A stretch of DNA of 64,000 nt from Oscillospiraceae bacterium (GTDB lineage: Bacteria > Bacillota > Clostridia > Oscillospirales > Ruminococcaceae), in NCBI GenBank assembly GCA_022835495.1, contig BQOK01000001.1, forward strand, positions 1,364,001-1,428,000, in the 5' to 3' direction. Below the pieces are notes generated by a model. The model searched no databases and was not told the DNA's origin. It saw only the letters and a list, made by a program, of their open reading frames with translations. The position numbers and the translations under genes were made by a program. Positions 41,297 to 49,252 of the stretch are shown here, piece after piece (position 1 is the first letter of the stretch; each line of letters begins with the position of its first letter).

Positions 41297-42202
41297 TCAA
41301 GGGGTGCGGCCCTGCAAAAATTGGGCGATCTGCTCCACCGCCTGGGCTGCCTCGGGAAATCGTTCGGAAAAAATGGGCCAGGAATGGACCATGTGGTCGC
41401 CCACCAGCAGAGTGGCGTCGACGCCGGAAAGCCGGGCCTTTTGGTAAAAACGCAGGGCGTCGTCGAACAGGATCTCGTCGGTGCCGACCGTGATCAGCAG
41501 GGGCGGCAGACCCCCCAGCGCGCCATACAGTGGGGAAATATAGGGATGTTCCGGCGGTGTGTGGGGGGCGTACAGCTGGGCGGCCTTTGTTACAACGAAG
41601 CTGTCGTCCGCAAGAATGTGCTCCAGCGGGATCAGGGAGGTGTGCGAGCCCTCCAGCGTGTCCGCATAGGTGACGGGGCTCATGGCCACAAGCCTGCCCG
41701 GCGGCGGGAGCCCCTCGTCCTTCAGCCGAAGGGCCAGGGCCAGCACCAGGTTGCCGCCGGCCGATTCCCCCATCAGCGCCAGATCCCGGGGGGCGAAGCC
41801 CTGCTCCAAAAGGGCGGTATAGGCTGCCAGGCAGTCGTCGAGGCCCGCCGGGAAAGGGTGTTCCGGCATCAGGCGATACCCAACGCTCACCGTATTCAGG
41901 CCGATGCGCCGCACCATGGGCGCCAAAAACAGGCGGGTCGTTTTTAAGGTGCCCAGCGACCACCCACCGCCGTGGATGTAGAGGAGCGCCCGCTGGAGGG
42001 GAGCGCCGGGAGGGCGCAGCCATTCGCAGGGAACGCCGTTCAGCGCGCAGGGCTCCCGCTGAAGCTCCGGGCAGGGCAGGGCGTCCTCCGGGATGCGGGA
42101 ATCCTGCAGAGCGCGCAGGGCGGCGTGGCCGATCCGATTGGGGTTTTCACACGGGGCGGAGCGCAGCGCGCCCATAAACCGGTCGAATGCTTCACTGGGC
42201 AT
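41297..42202 (-). CDS. HSL-family alpha/beta hydrolase (esterase)
   Basis: A 301-residue serine esterase. The oxyanion-hole motif is IHGGGWSLG, the nucleophile is in GESAGGN, and the acid and His lie in the C-terminal GTDEIL and DHMVHSWP. The family hydrolyses short acyl esters, so it may deacetylate incoming glycans. ATG at 42202 lies within the last codons of the ROK regulator gene (11-base overlap), with AGAGGGG upstream, so it is translationally coupled. Confidence 0.88.
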   Translation of the reverse strand: MPSEAFDRFMGALRSAPCENPNRIGHAALRALQDSRIPEDALPCPELQREPCALNGVPCEWLRPPGAPLQRALLYIHGGGWSLGTLKTTRLFLAPMVRRIGLNTVSVGYRLMPEHPFPAGLDDCLAAYTALLEQGFAPRDLALMGESAGGNLVLALALRLKDEGLPPPGRLVAMSPVTYADTLEGSHTSLIPLEHILADDSFVVTKAAQLYAPHTPPEHPYISPLYGALGGLPPLLITVGTDEILFDDALRFYQKARLSGVDATLLVGDHMVHSWPIFSERFPEAAQAVEQIAQFLQGRTP

Positions 42203-43460
42203 GGTCGGCTTGCCCCTCTTTCTGTGCGGGTTCATCCAGCAGCAAGGGCAGCGAGAGATCGAACACGCGCTGCGCCACACACGCGATGGAACCGATGAGC
42301 GGCGCGTCGCCGCCAAAGCCCGAGTGCAGCACCGTGATGTTTTTATGGCGGGAGCAGGCGGCGATCTTGCTCTGCAGGAGCTTTTCCACGATCCCTCCCC
42401 GGGAGGAGGATTCATACCCCACCACGATGCAGGACAGGTCCAGCAGATTGATGTTGGCGGCCACGGCATAAGCCAAATAGCCGCAGAATTCCTCCAGGGC
42501 GGCTACGGCGGCGGCCTCTTTGTGGTTGGCGGCATCCACAATGTCCAGCCATGTGAGTTGGTCGCTGCCGCCCAGCGCGGGCATGGCGGAACTGCGGTAC
42601 AGGGGCAGGAGTTCGGTGATGCGCCGGCGCATCTGCGGCACATTGGCGTACAATTCCAGGCAGCCCACATTGCCGCAGCTGCACCGCGGCCCCATAAAGT
42701 TGATGCTGGTATGCCCGATCTCGCCGGACTGGCCGGAGTCGCCGTCGTAAAGCCGGCCATCCAGCACATACCCGCCGCCGATGCCGTTCATAATGTGCAG
42801 ATAGATGAAATTATCGGTGTTTTTTTGCCCGCCGTAAAACTTTTCGGCCAGCGCGCCGGCGCTGGCGTCGTGGATCAGAAAAGCGGGAAGGCCCGTGTGT
42901 TCCTGCACGCGCTGGGCGAGCGGGACATTGCTGATACCATAAAAGGACGGGGGGGTGAGCAGGACCCCGCTTGCAGCGTCCACAGGGCCGACGGACGCGA
43001 TGCCCACGGCCAGCACACGGCGCGGTTCCTCGCGGCGGAGCGCATCGTAGGCGCCCAGCAGCAGTGCGAGCATTTGCTCCTGATCCATACCGCCCTCAAA
43101 GGGGATGTCGCGGCGGTGCAGCACCGCACCGCCCAGATCGGCCAGGATTACTTGGAAGAAGCCGCGCTTTACCAGCATGCCGCAGATACAGGGCGAGGCG
43201 GCGGCGAGCTGCAGGATAATGGGCCGGCGGCCGTAATTTCCGTTCGCGGCCGGCGTTTCACATTCCTCCACCAGCCCCATGGCAATGAGATCCGATACCA
43301 GGTTACCCACGGCCATTTTGGACAGGCCGACGATGCGCGCCAGCTTGCCGCGGCTGAGCCCCCGCGTGAGGGCGATGTGTTTTAGTATGAGGGCGCGATT
43401 CTGCTGTTTGAGATCCCGGATGTTAGCGCCCGCTTTGTTGTGAGGCTGTGATACAGTCAT
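42192..43460 (-). CDS. ROK family transcriptional repressor (NagC/XylR-like)
   Basis: A 422-residue regulator. The N-terminal winged helix (GLSRGKLARIVGLSKMAVGNLVSDLIAMGLV, about 34-64) is followed by a ROK sugar-binding domain with GIGGGYVLDGRLYDGDSGQSGEIGHTS in part. The zinc motif CSCGNVGCLE is intact. Sugar or sugar phosphate binding would release it from DNA. A 6-3-6 palindrome over its own transcript start and matching sites in two neighbouring promoters make it the likely controller of the whole glycan locus. Confidence 0.92.
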   Translation of the reverse strand: MTVSQPHNKAGANIRDLKQQNRALILKHIALTRGLSRGKLARIVGLSKMAVGNLVSDLIAMGLVEECETPAANGNYGRRPIILQLAAASPCICGMLVKRGFFQVILADLGGAVLHRRDIPFEGGMDQEQMLALLLGAYDALRREEPRRVLAVGIASVGPVDAASGVLLTPPSFYGISNVPLAQRVQEHTGLPAFLIHDASAGALAEKFYGGQKNTDNFIYLHIMNGIGGGYVLDGRLYDGDSGQSGEIGHTSINFMGPRCSCGNVGCLELYANVPQMRRRITELLPLYRSSAMPALGGSDQLTWLDIVDAANHKEAAAVAALEEFCGYLAYAVAANINLLDLSCIVVGYESSSRGGIVEKLLQSKIAACSRHKNITVLHSGFGGDAPLIGSIACVAQRVFDLSLPLLLDEPAQKEGQADHAQ

Positions 43461-43490
43461 GAGCGATCAAAATCTCCTTGCCCGAAAACA

Positions 43491-43510
43491 TTAGTAAACT
43501 TGGTTTACAT
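43491..43510. promoter_or_regulatory. ROK operator copy B at its own promoter
   Basis: TTAGTAAAC-TTG-GTTTACAT; arms GTAAAC (43494-43499) and GTTTAC (43503-43508) are exact. It covers the expected start of the ROK transcript (minus-strand TTGTAC, 18 bases, TATAGT at 43513-43518). The gap 43461-43746 holds the divergent promoters and no gene. Confidence 0.8.
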
Positions 43511-43645
43511 AAACTATAACACATGGTACTGGTAAAGTACAATAGTCAATAGTAATTATTTATTGACGTCAATTTTGTGAAAAAATGACAATTAAATTTG
43601 AAATAAGCGGTCGTTATGCTGTAAAATAAAATTATTTATTTCTAT

Positions 43646-43687
43646 TTAGTAAACAGTGTTGATTTTATTGAAATGACATGATACACT
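43646..43687 (+). promoter_or_regulatory. GH38 operon promoter with ROK operator copy C
   Basis: TTAGTAAAC-AGT-GTTGATT (43647-43664) overlaps the -35 TTGATT (43659-43664); TACACT -10 is at 43682-43687 after 17 bases. Confidence 0.7.
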
Positions 43688-43746
43688 GATTTTATCAAAT
43701 GGGCTCTGCCATTGGGTAAAAAGAGCAAAGGCAAAGGAGAGAGCAT

Positions 43747-46197
43747 ATGCGAAAGATATATGCCATTGGAAACGCGCATCTGGATGCGGCATGGCTCTGG
43801 CCGTGGCAGGAGGGCTACGCAGAGGTAAAGGCGACCTTTCGCTCGGCCCTGCAGCGGCTGGAAGAATATGAGGGCTTTGTGTTTACTTCCAGTTCGGCGC
43901 AGTACTATGCCTGGCTGGAGGAAGCGGAGCCGGAGATGCTGGACGGCATCCGCACCTATATAAGGAAGGGGCGCTGGGTGATCTGCGGGGGCTGGTGGGT
44001 GCAGCCGGACTGCAACCTGCCCTGCGGGGAGGCCCTGATACGTCAGGGCCTTTGGGGTCAGACCTATTTCAGGGAAACGCTCGGTACGACCGCCACGGTG
44101 GGCTACAACGTGGACAGCTTTGGCCACAGCAGCGCGCTGCCGCAGATATTGCGCGGCAGCGGAATGGACGCGTATGTGTTCCTGCGGCCAGGCCCCCATG
44201 AAAAAACCTTGCCGGGAAGTACCTTTTGGTGGGAGGGGCCGGATGGTTCCCGTGTGATGGCATACCGCATTCCGCAGAACTACAGCGCGAATCTTGACCT
44301 GGAGGCTCACATTGCGGAGTGCGCAAAGCAATTTGAAGAGGAACCGGAAAATCCGGCTTTTATGCTGTTCTACGGTGTGGGAAACCATGGCGGCGGCCCA
44401 ACGCGGCGCAACATTGAGACCCTGCTGCGGCCGGGAACAGCGCCTGCTGGATTTAAGCTGGGAATGAGCAGCCCCGCCGCCTTTTTTAAGGCACAGCACG
44501 GACGGGCGGAAGAGCTGCCGGTGCATAAGGGGGAGCTGCAGCACCACGCGCCGGGCTGCTACAGCGCCCATTCCGGCATCAAAGCGGCCAATTACCAGGC
44601 CGAAAACGCCCTCCTGCGGGCGGAAAAATTTGCCGCGCTGGGGGCTGGCATGCTTGGCATCCAGGCGGATCCCGCCCTGGAAAACGCCTGGGGGACCGTG
44701 CTGTTTGACCAATTCCACGATATCCTTGCGGGGTGCGCGATCCCCGCGGTATATGAAAGCGCGCTGAACGAATTGGGCGGCGCTGCCGAAACGGCGCACC
44801 GGCAGGAAAACCGCGTGCTTCAGGCGCTCTCGTTCCGGATCCATATTCCTTACGAGGACGACTGCGTGCCCCTGGTATTGTTCAACCCGCACCCCTGGCC
44901 GGTACGCGCGCTTGTTACACATGAGCGCGGGTCCTGGGGGAACCCGGGCTTTCCGCAGCCCTGCGGCGCGGTGGACAGCGGGGGCAGGATACGCCCCTGC
45001 CAGTTTGTTGCGACGGCCGCACAATTGGAGGAAAGGCAGTGCGCGGCATTTATTGCCGAGCTTCCGCCGCTGGGCTGGGAGACGTATCGCATCCTTCCCG
45101 CAGGGGCGGGCGAGGCGCAGGGATCCACAGGCCGGCCCGGAAAGACGCCTGTTTTGGAAAATGAATTCCTGCGCGTTGTGTTTGATCCGGCCACGGGCCT
45201 GCCCTGCGAAATGACGGAAAAAATGTGCGGCGCCCAGCCGCTGTGCGGGCCGTGCGCACAGGCTGCCGTTTACCGCGACCTCACCGACACCTGGGGTCAC
45301 GGGGCAAAGGAGATCGGCACGCAGGAGGAGACCTTTGTACTGGAGAGCGTGAGGGTCACGGAAAACGGGCCCGTGCTGCAGCGCGTGCGCACCGTGAGCA
45401 GCTGCGGCGCTTGCCGCATCATACAGGATTTCACCCTGCTTGCGGGCGATGCGCGGCTTTACATGAAGGTGCGCCTGCTGTGGCTTGAGCAAAGGGCCTG
45501 CTGCAAGCTGCTGTTCCCCACCGGCCTGCAGGCTGCCCGCGCGGTATACGGGCAGCAGTTCGGGCAGGTGGAACGCCCGTTGGATGGGCTGGAACAGCCC
45601 ATGCAGAACTGGGCGGACCTGAGCGGCAGGGCCGGCGGGCAAACCTGCGGGCTTGCCGTGCTGGCAGGCGGAAAATACGCGGCCAGCGCCCGAAAAGGGC
45701 GGCTTGCGCTTACGGTGTGCCGAAGCCCGGCGTATGCCCATCACGCACCGTTTCAGCTGAGCGGGAGCGTGGAAGAACATGACTGGGTGGATCAGGGGTG
45801 GCAGGAATTTTGCTGCGTGCTGGTCGCCCATGGCGGCGATTGGCGCGGGGCGGATATGGCGCGGCGCGCGCTGGAATTGGCGCAGCCGCCGGTAAAAATA
45901 CCCGAGACCTTTCACCCGGGGCCGCTGCCGCAGCGATACAGCGGCGCAGAGCTGCCGGAAAAGATCGTGATGACAGCGCTCAAGCCCGCGCACCGGGGCA
46001 GCGGGTATATCCTGCGCGCATATGAGAGCGAAGGGGCGGCGGTGCAGGCAAGGCTGGAGCTGCCCCTGTTCCGCCAAACCTTGAACGCGGCATTTGCGCC
46101 GCACCAGATCCGCACCTGGCGGCTTGATCCGACAGGCGGCATGGCGGCGGAGCAGACAAACCTCATTGAGCGCGGGGCCGAACAAAGCGAGGAATGA
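43747..46197 (+). CDS. GH38 alpha-mannosidase-like enzyme
   Basis: An 816-residue cytoplasmic retaining glycosidase. The zinc and active-site motif HLDAAWLW (His11, Asp13) and the nucleophile Asp123 in YNVDSFGHSSALPQIL are typical of GH38, as is QFHDILAGCAIPAVYE. A large beta-domain fills the C-terminal half. Family members release alpha-mannose from N-glycans or mannosides, though specificity cannot be told. GGAGAGAG precedes the ATG. It leads a six-gene operon (GH38, ROK kinase, SIS, RpiB-type, aldolase, rhaB). Confidence 0.9.
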   Translation: MRKIYAIGNAHLDAAWLWPWQEGYAEVKATFRSALQRLEEYEGFVFTSSSAQYYAWLEEAEPEMLDGIRTYIRKGRWVICGGWWVQPDCNLPCGEALIRQGLWGQTYFRETLGTTATVGYNVDSFGHSSALPQILRGSGMDAYVFLRPGPHEKTLPGSTFWWEGPDGSRVMAYRIPQNYSANLDLEAHIAECAKQFEEEPENPAFMLFYGVGNHGGGPTRRNIETLLRPGTAPAGFKLGMSSPAAFFKAQHGRAEELPVHKGELQHHAPGCYSAHSGIKAANYQAENALLRAEKFAALGAGMLGIQADPALENAWGTVLFDQFHDILAGCAIPAVYESALNELGGAAETAHRQENRVLQALSFRIHIPYEDDCVPLVLFNPHPWPVRALVTHERGSWGNPGFPQPCGAVDSGGRIRPCQFVATAAQLEERQCAAFIAELPPLGWETYRILPAGAGEAQGSTGRPGKTPVLENEFLRVVFDPATGLPCEMTEKMCGAQPLCGPCAQAAVYRDLTDTWGHGAKEIGTQEETFVLESVRVTENGPVLQRVRTVSSCGACRIIQDFTLLAGDARLYMKVRLLWLEQRACCKLLFPTGLQAARAVYGQQFGQVERPLDGLEQPMQNWADLSGRAGGQTCGLAVLAGGKYAASARKGRLALTVCRSPAYAHHAPFQLSGSVEEHDWVDQGWQEFCCVLVAHGGDWRGADMARRALELAQPPVKIPETFHPGPLPQRYSGAELPEKIVMTALKPAHRGSGYILRAYESEGAAVQARLELPLFRQTLNAAFAPHQIRTWRLDPTGGMAAEQTNLIERGAEQSEE

Positions 46198-46204
46198 GTG
46201 AACG

Positions 46205-47191
46205 ATGAAGAAATATTCGATAGGTGTGGACATCGGCGGAACCAAGTGCGCCGTGCTGTTGGGAAAAGGAAGCATCCCGGCCCAGGCGGACGACGGGTTC
46301 ATTTTAGAGAAAAAGAGCTTTTTTACCCAGCCTGAAAAGGGACTGCAGTACACGCTGGACCGTTTGTACGCAGCGGTGGACGCCCTGCTGCTTGAAAGAA
46401 AGGTCGACGCCGATCAGGTAACGGGCATCGGCATAAGCTGCGGCGGCCCCCTGGACCATGAACAGGGCATTGTGCTCAACCCGCCCAATTTATACGGCTG
46501 GGACAGCGTGCCGATCGTGGACCTGCTGCAGGAGCGCTACGGCATCCCGGCCCGCCTGCAAAACGACGCGAACGCGTGCGCGCTGGCAGAATGGCGTTTC
46601 GGCGCGGCGCGCGGCTGCCGGAATGTGATATTTCTTACGTTCGGCACGGGCATGGGGGCCGGCCTGATCCTGGACGGCCGGCTGTACAACGGCGTCAGCA
46701 ACATGGCGGGCGAGGTGGGGCATATCCGCCTGGAGCCCAATGGCCCGGTGGGGTACGGAAAGGCCGGGTCCTTTGAGGGCTTTTGCAGCGGGGGCGGGCT
46801 GATACAGCTGGCGCGGAGCATCGCGGTCGAAAAGCTGCAGCAGGGGCAGCCCCCCTTGTTCTGCCCGGATTTTGCAGCGCTGAACAGCCTGAACGCAAAA
46901 AATGTGGCGGAGGCTGCCGAGAAGGGCGACCCTGTTGCAGCCGAGGTTTACCGTGTCTGCGGTGAAAATTTGGGCAAAGGCCTTGCGGTGCTCGTGGATC
47001 TGCTCAACCCGGAGATCATCGTGATCGGCAGCATCTTTGCGCGCAGCCGCGAGCTGCTTTGGCCCCATGCGCGGGCGGTGCTGCGGCGCGAAGCGCTTAT
47101 GCGCAGCCTGGAGGCATGCCGCGTTGTGCCGTCGGCGCTGGGCGAGCATCTGGGGGATTATGCGGCGCTCTCGGTAGCGTTTGCGCAATAA
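46205..47191 (+). CDS. ROK family sugar kinase
   Basis: A 328-residue kinase with GVDIGGTKCAVLLG (ATP site), then ISCGGPLDHEQG, QNDANACALAEWRFGA (catalytic Asp in the NDAN motif) and GTGMGAGLILDGRLYNG. It has no N-terminal DNA-binding helix and lacks the CxCGxxGCxE zinc motif, having GKAGSFEGFCSGGG in that place. It probably phosphorylates a hexose released by GH38, such as mannose or glucose. It starts seven bases after the GH38 stop. Confidence 0.9.
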   Translation: MKKYSIGVDIGGTKCAVLLGKGSIPAQADDGFILEKKSFFTQPEKGLQYTLDRLYAAVDALLLERKVDADQVTGIGISCGGPLDHEQGIVLNPPNLYGWDSVPIVDLLQERYGIPARLQNDANACALAEWRFGAARGCRNVIFLTFGTGMGAGLILDGRLYNGVSNMAGEVGHIRLEPNGPVGYGKAGSFEGFCSGGGLIQLARSIAVEKLQQGQPPLFCPDFAALNSLNAKNVAEAAEKGDPVAAEVYRVCGENLGKGLAVLVDLLNPEIIVIGSIFARSRELLWPHARAVLRREALMRSLEACRVVPSALGEHLGDYAALSVAFAQ

Positions 47192-47204
47192 GGAGGAAAC
47201 AAAC

Positions 47205-47855
47205 ATGGAACCTGCCGAAAATGTTTTGGCCGGTCTGCTGCAGCGGTATCCCAGGCTGGCGCCGCAGCGCGAACAGATCCTGCAGGCGGCGGATCTGGTG
47301 GTGCAATGCTTTGAGCAGGGAGGCCTGGTTCTTGCCTGCGGCAATGGGGGAAGCGCTTCGGACGCGGATCATATCGTGGGGGAGCTCATGAAGGGCTTTT
47401 TGAGCGCACGCCCATTACCGCAAAAGGAAAAGGAGCGGTTTGGACAGGATGAAGCCGGGATTCGGCTGCGCGAGCGCTTACAAGGGGCGATCCCGGCTGT
47501 TTCCCTGGTAAGCCACGGCGCGCTGCTTTCCGCTTTTTCAAACGACGTGGACCCGCAGCTTGTTTACGCGCAGCAGGTGTATGGATACGGAAGCCGCAGA
47601 AAAGCCCTGGTGATGGCGCTCAGCACATCGGGAAATTCGGCCAATGTGGTTAACGCGGTGCGCGCAGCGCGCGCGCTAGGCCTTCCGAGCATTGCCGTTA
47701 CGGGGGAAACAGGGGGCGAGCTGGCACGGCTGTGCACCGTATGCCTGCGCATGCCATCGCGCGATACTTACCGCATTCAGGAATACACGCTGCCGGTTTA
47801 CCATGCGATCTGTGCCATGGCCGAAGCCCGCTGTTTTGCGGCGGCCGGAGCGTAA
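47205..47855 (+). CDS. SIS-domain sugar phosphate isomerase (GmhA-like)
   Basis: A 216-residue protein with the SIS fold: VLACGNGGSASDADHIVGELMKGF resembles sedoheptulose-7-phosphate isomerase, and ALSTSGNSANVVNAVRAARALG is the second SIS motif. GmhA makes heptose for lipopolysaccharide, but in this Gram-positive sugar operon it more likely isomerises another phosphosugar. AGGAGG is seven bases before the ATG. Confidence 0.85.
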   Translation: MEPAENVLAGLLQRYPRLAPQREQILQAADLVVQCFEQGGLVLACGNGGSASDADHIVGELMKGFLSARPLPQKEKERFGQDEAGIRLRERLQGAIPAVSLVSHGALLSAFSNDVDPQLVYAQQVYGYGSRRKALVMALSTSGNSANVVNAVRAARALGLPSIAVTGETGGELARLCTVCLRMPSRDTYRIQEYTLPVYHAICAMAEARCFAAAGA

Positions 47856-47878
47856 AGTAAGAAAGAGAGGCGTTTAAA

Positions 47879-48457
47879 ATGACGATGAAAATGGCAAAGG
47901 ACAAATATGTGTTGGTAGCGGCCGATTTTGCAGGCCTGGAATTAAAGGATGCGGTGGTTCGGCACCTGAAAGAGCGTGGCTGGCATGTGACGGATGTGGG
48001 GGCCAAAGCGCAGGATACGGGCACGCCGGAGATGTATCATCGCATTGGACTGCGCGCTGGCGCCATGATCGCCGAGGGCGAGTTTGAGCGGGCGCTGTTG
48101 TTCTGCGGCACGGGAATGGGAATTCACATTGCCGCCAGCAAATGCCCGCATGTTCACAGCGCGGTGGTGGAAAGTGTGCCGGCCGCGCTGCGGTGTGTGA
48201 CGGCGAATAACTGCAATGTGATGGCAATGGGCGGCTTTTATGTGGCGCCCCGTACCGGCATGGCCATGGCGGACGCCTTTTTGGAGCACAAGCTGGGCGA
48301 CGGGTATGAAGAGTGGGAAGGCTTTTACGAGTATCACAAGCTCGGCTATGACGAACTGGAAAATTTTGATTACGAAGCATACAAGGCGAATGGGTTTTCG
48401 CTGCCGAATCCCGGCACGGCTCCTTTGGGCGCGGAACCGAAGGGGCTTGCCTATTGA
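47879..48457 (+). CDS. RpiB/LacAB family sugar-phosphate isomerase
   Basis: A 192-residue protein. YVLVAADFAGLELKDAVVRHL at the start and LLFCGTGMGIHIAASKCPHVHSA (with the active Cys) are RpiB-type. The C-terminal 45 residues (YEEWEGFYEYHKLGYDELENF and on) are an extension beyond normal RpiB length of about 150. The family interconverts aldose and ketose phosphates (ribose, galactose, allose, tetroses). Here it may substitute for the missing L-rhamnose isomerase or act on another branch; this is inference. It follows the SIS gene by 23 bases. Confidence 0.88.
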   Translation: MTMKMAKDKYVLVAADFAGLELKDAVVRHLKERGWHVTDVGAKAQDTGTPEMYHRIGLRAGAMIAEGEFERALLFCGTGMGIHIAASKCPHVHSAVVESVPAALRCVTANNCNVMAMGGFYVAPRTGMAMADAFLEHKLGDGYEEWEGFYEYHKLGYDELENFDYEAYKANGFSLPNPGTAPLGAEPKGLAY

Positions 48458-48515
48458 AAGCCGGTGCCAGGCTGGTGGAAAAGGCCCCGCATGATATTTT
48501 AGGGAAGGGTGTTTT

Positions 48516-49223
48516 ATGGACCTGCAGGAGATAAAATTTCAGATCTGCGATGTGTGCCACAAAATGTGGCAGCTGGGCTGGGTGGCGGCCAACGACGGCA
48601 ATGTGAGCGCAAGGCTGGGGGACGGCACGTTCCTGGCAACGCCCACGGGTATGAGCAAAAGCTTTATCACGCCTGAAAAGCTGCTGCACATTGACGCGCA
48701 GGGCAATGTGCTGGAGGCCGGCGAGGGGCTGCGCCCGTCCAGTGAGATCAAAATGCACCTGCGCTGCTATGAAAAACGGGAGGATGTGTGGAGCGTGATC
48801 CACGCGCACCCGCCCGGCGCCACGGGTTTTGCCGTTGCGCACCGCAGCATGGATATGTACAACATGATCGAGGATGTGGCGGCCATTGGCAGCGTGCCGC
48901 TGACGCCTTACGGAACCCCCAGCACCAGCGAGGTGCCGGACGCCATTGAACCCTACCTGGAAGAGCACGATGTGGTGCTGCTGGAAAACCACGGCGCGCT
49001 GGCCCTGGGCAGCGATGTGTTGACGGCCTTTTACCGAATGGAAAGCCTGGAGCTTTGGGCCAAGATTACCATCAACGCCATCCTTCTGGGCGGCAGTTAT
49101 GACATCAGCCGGGAAAATATCGACAGGCTGATCGGCCTGCGCAGCTTTTACCGCGTGACCGGCCGCCACCCCGGCTACAAAAAATATCCGCGCCGGGAGT
49201 GCGGCGTGCCCACAGATACGTGA
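48516..49223 (+). CDS. class II aldolase (FucA/RhaD/AraD-like)
   Basis: A 235-residue zinc aldolase. It has AANDGNVSARLGDGTFLATPTGMSK in part, zinc-binding HAHPPGA and ENHGALALGSD. The fold cleaves or epimerises ketose 1-phosphates: L-fuculose-1-phosphate, L-rhamnulose-1-phosphate or L-ribulose-5-phosphate. Next to rhamnulokinase, rhamnulose-1-phosphate cleavage to glycerone phosphate and lactaldehyde is the likeliest role. GGAAGGGTG is close before the ATG. Confidence 0.88.
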   Translation: MDLQEIKFQICDVCHKMWQLGWVAANDGNVSARLGDGTFLATPTGMSKSFITPEKLLHIDAQGNVLEAGEGLRPSSEIKMHLRCYEKREDVWSVIHAHPPGATGFAVAHRSMDMYNMIEDVAAIGSVPLTPYGTPSTSEVPDAIEPYLEEHDVVLLENHGALALGSDVLTAFYRMESLELWAKITINAILLGGSYDISRENIDRLIGLRSFYRVTGRHPGYKKYPRRECGVPTDT

Positions 49224-49252
49224 GAAGACCTGCAGGAAAGGGGAATGGTGCG

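Noticed and set aside
43642-46353. A 903-codon minus-strand frame across the GH38 gene
   Set aside because: Antisense shadow; the plus strand has catalytic GH38 motifs and a ribosome site.
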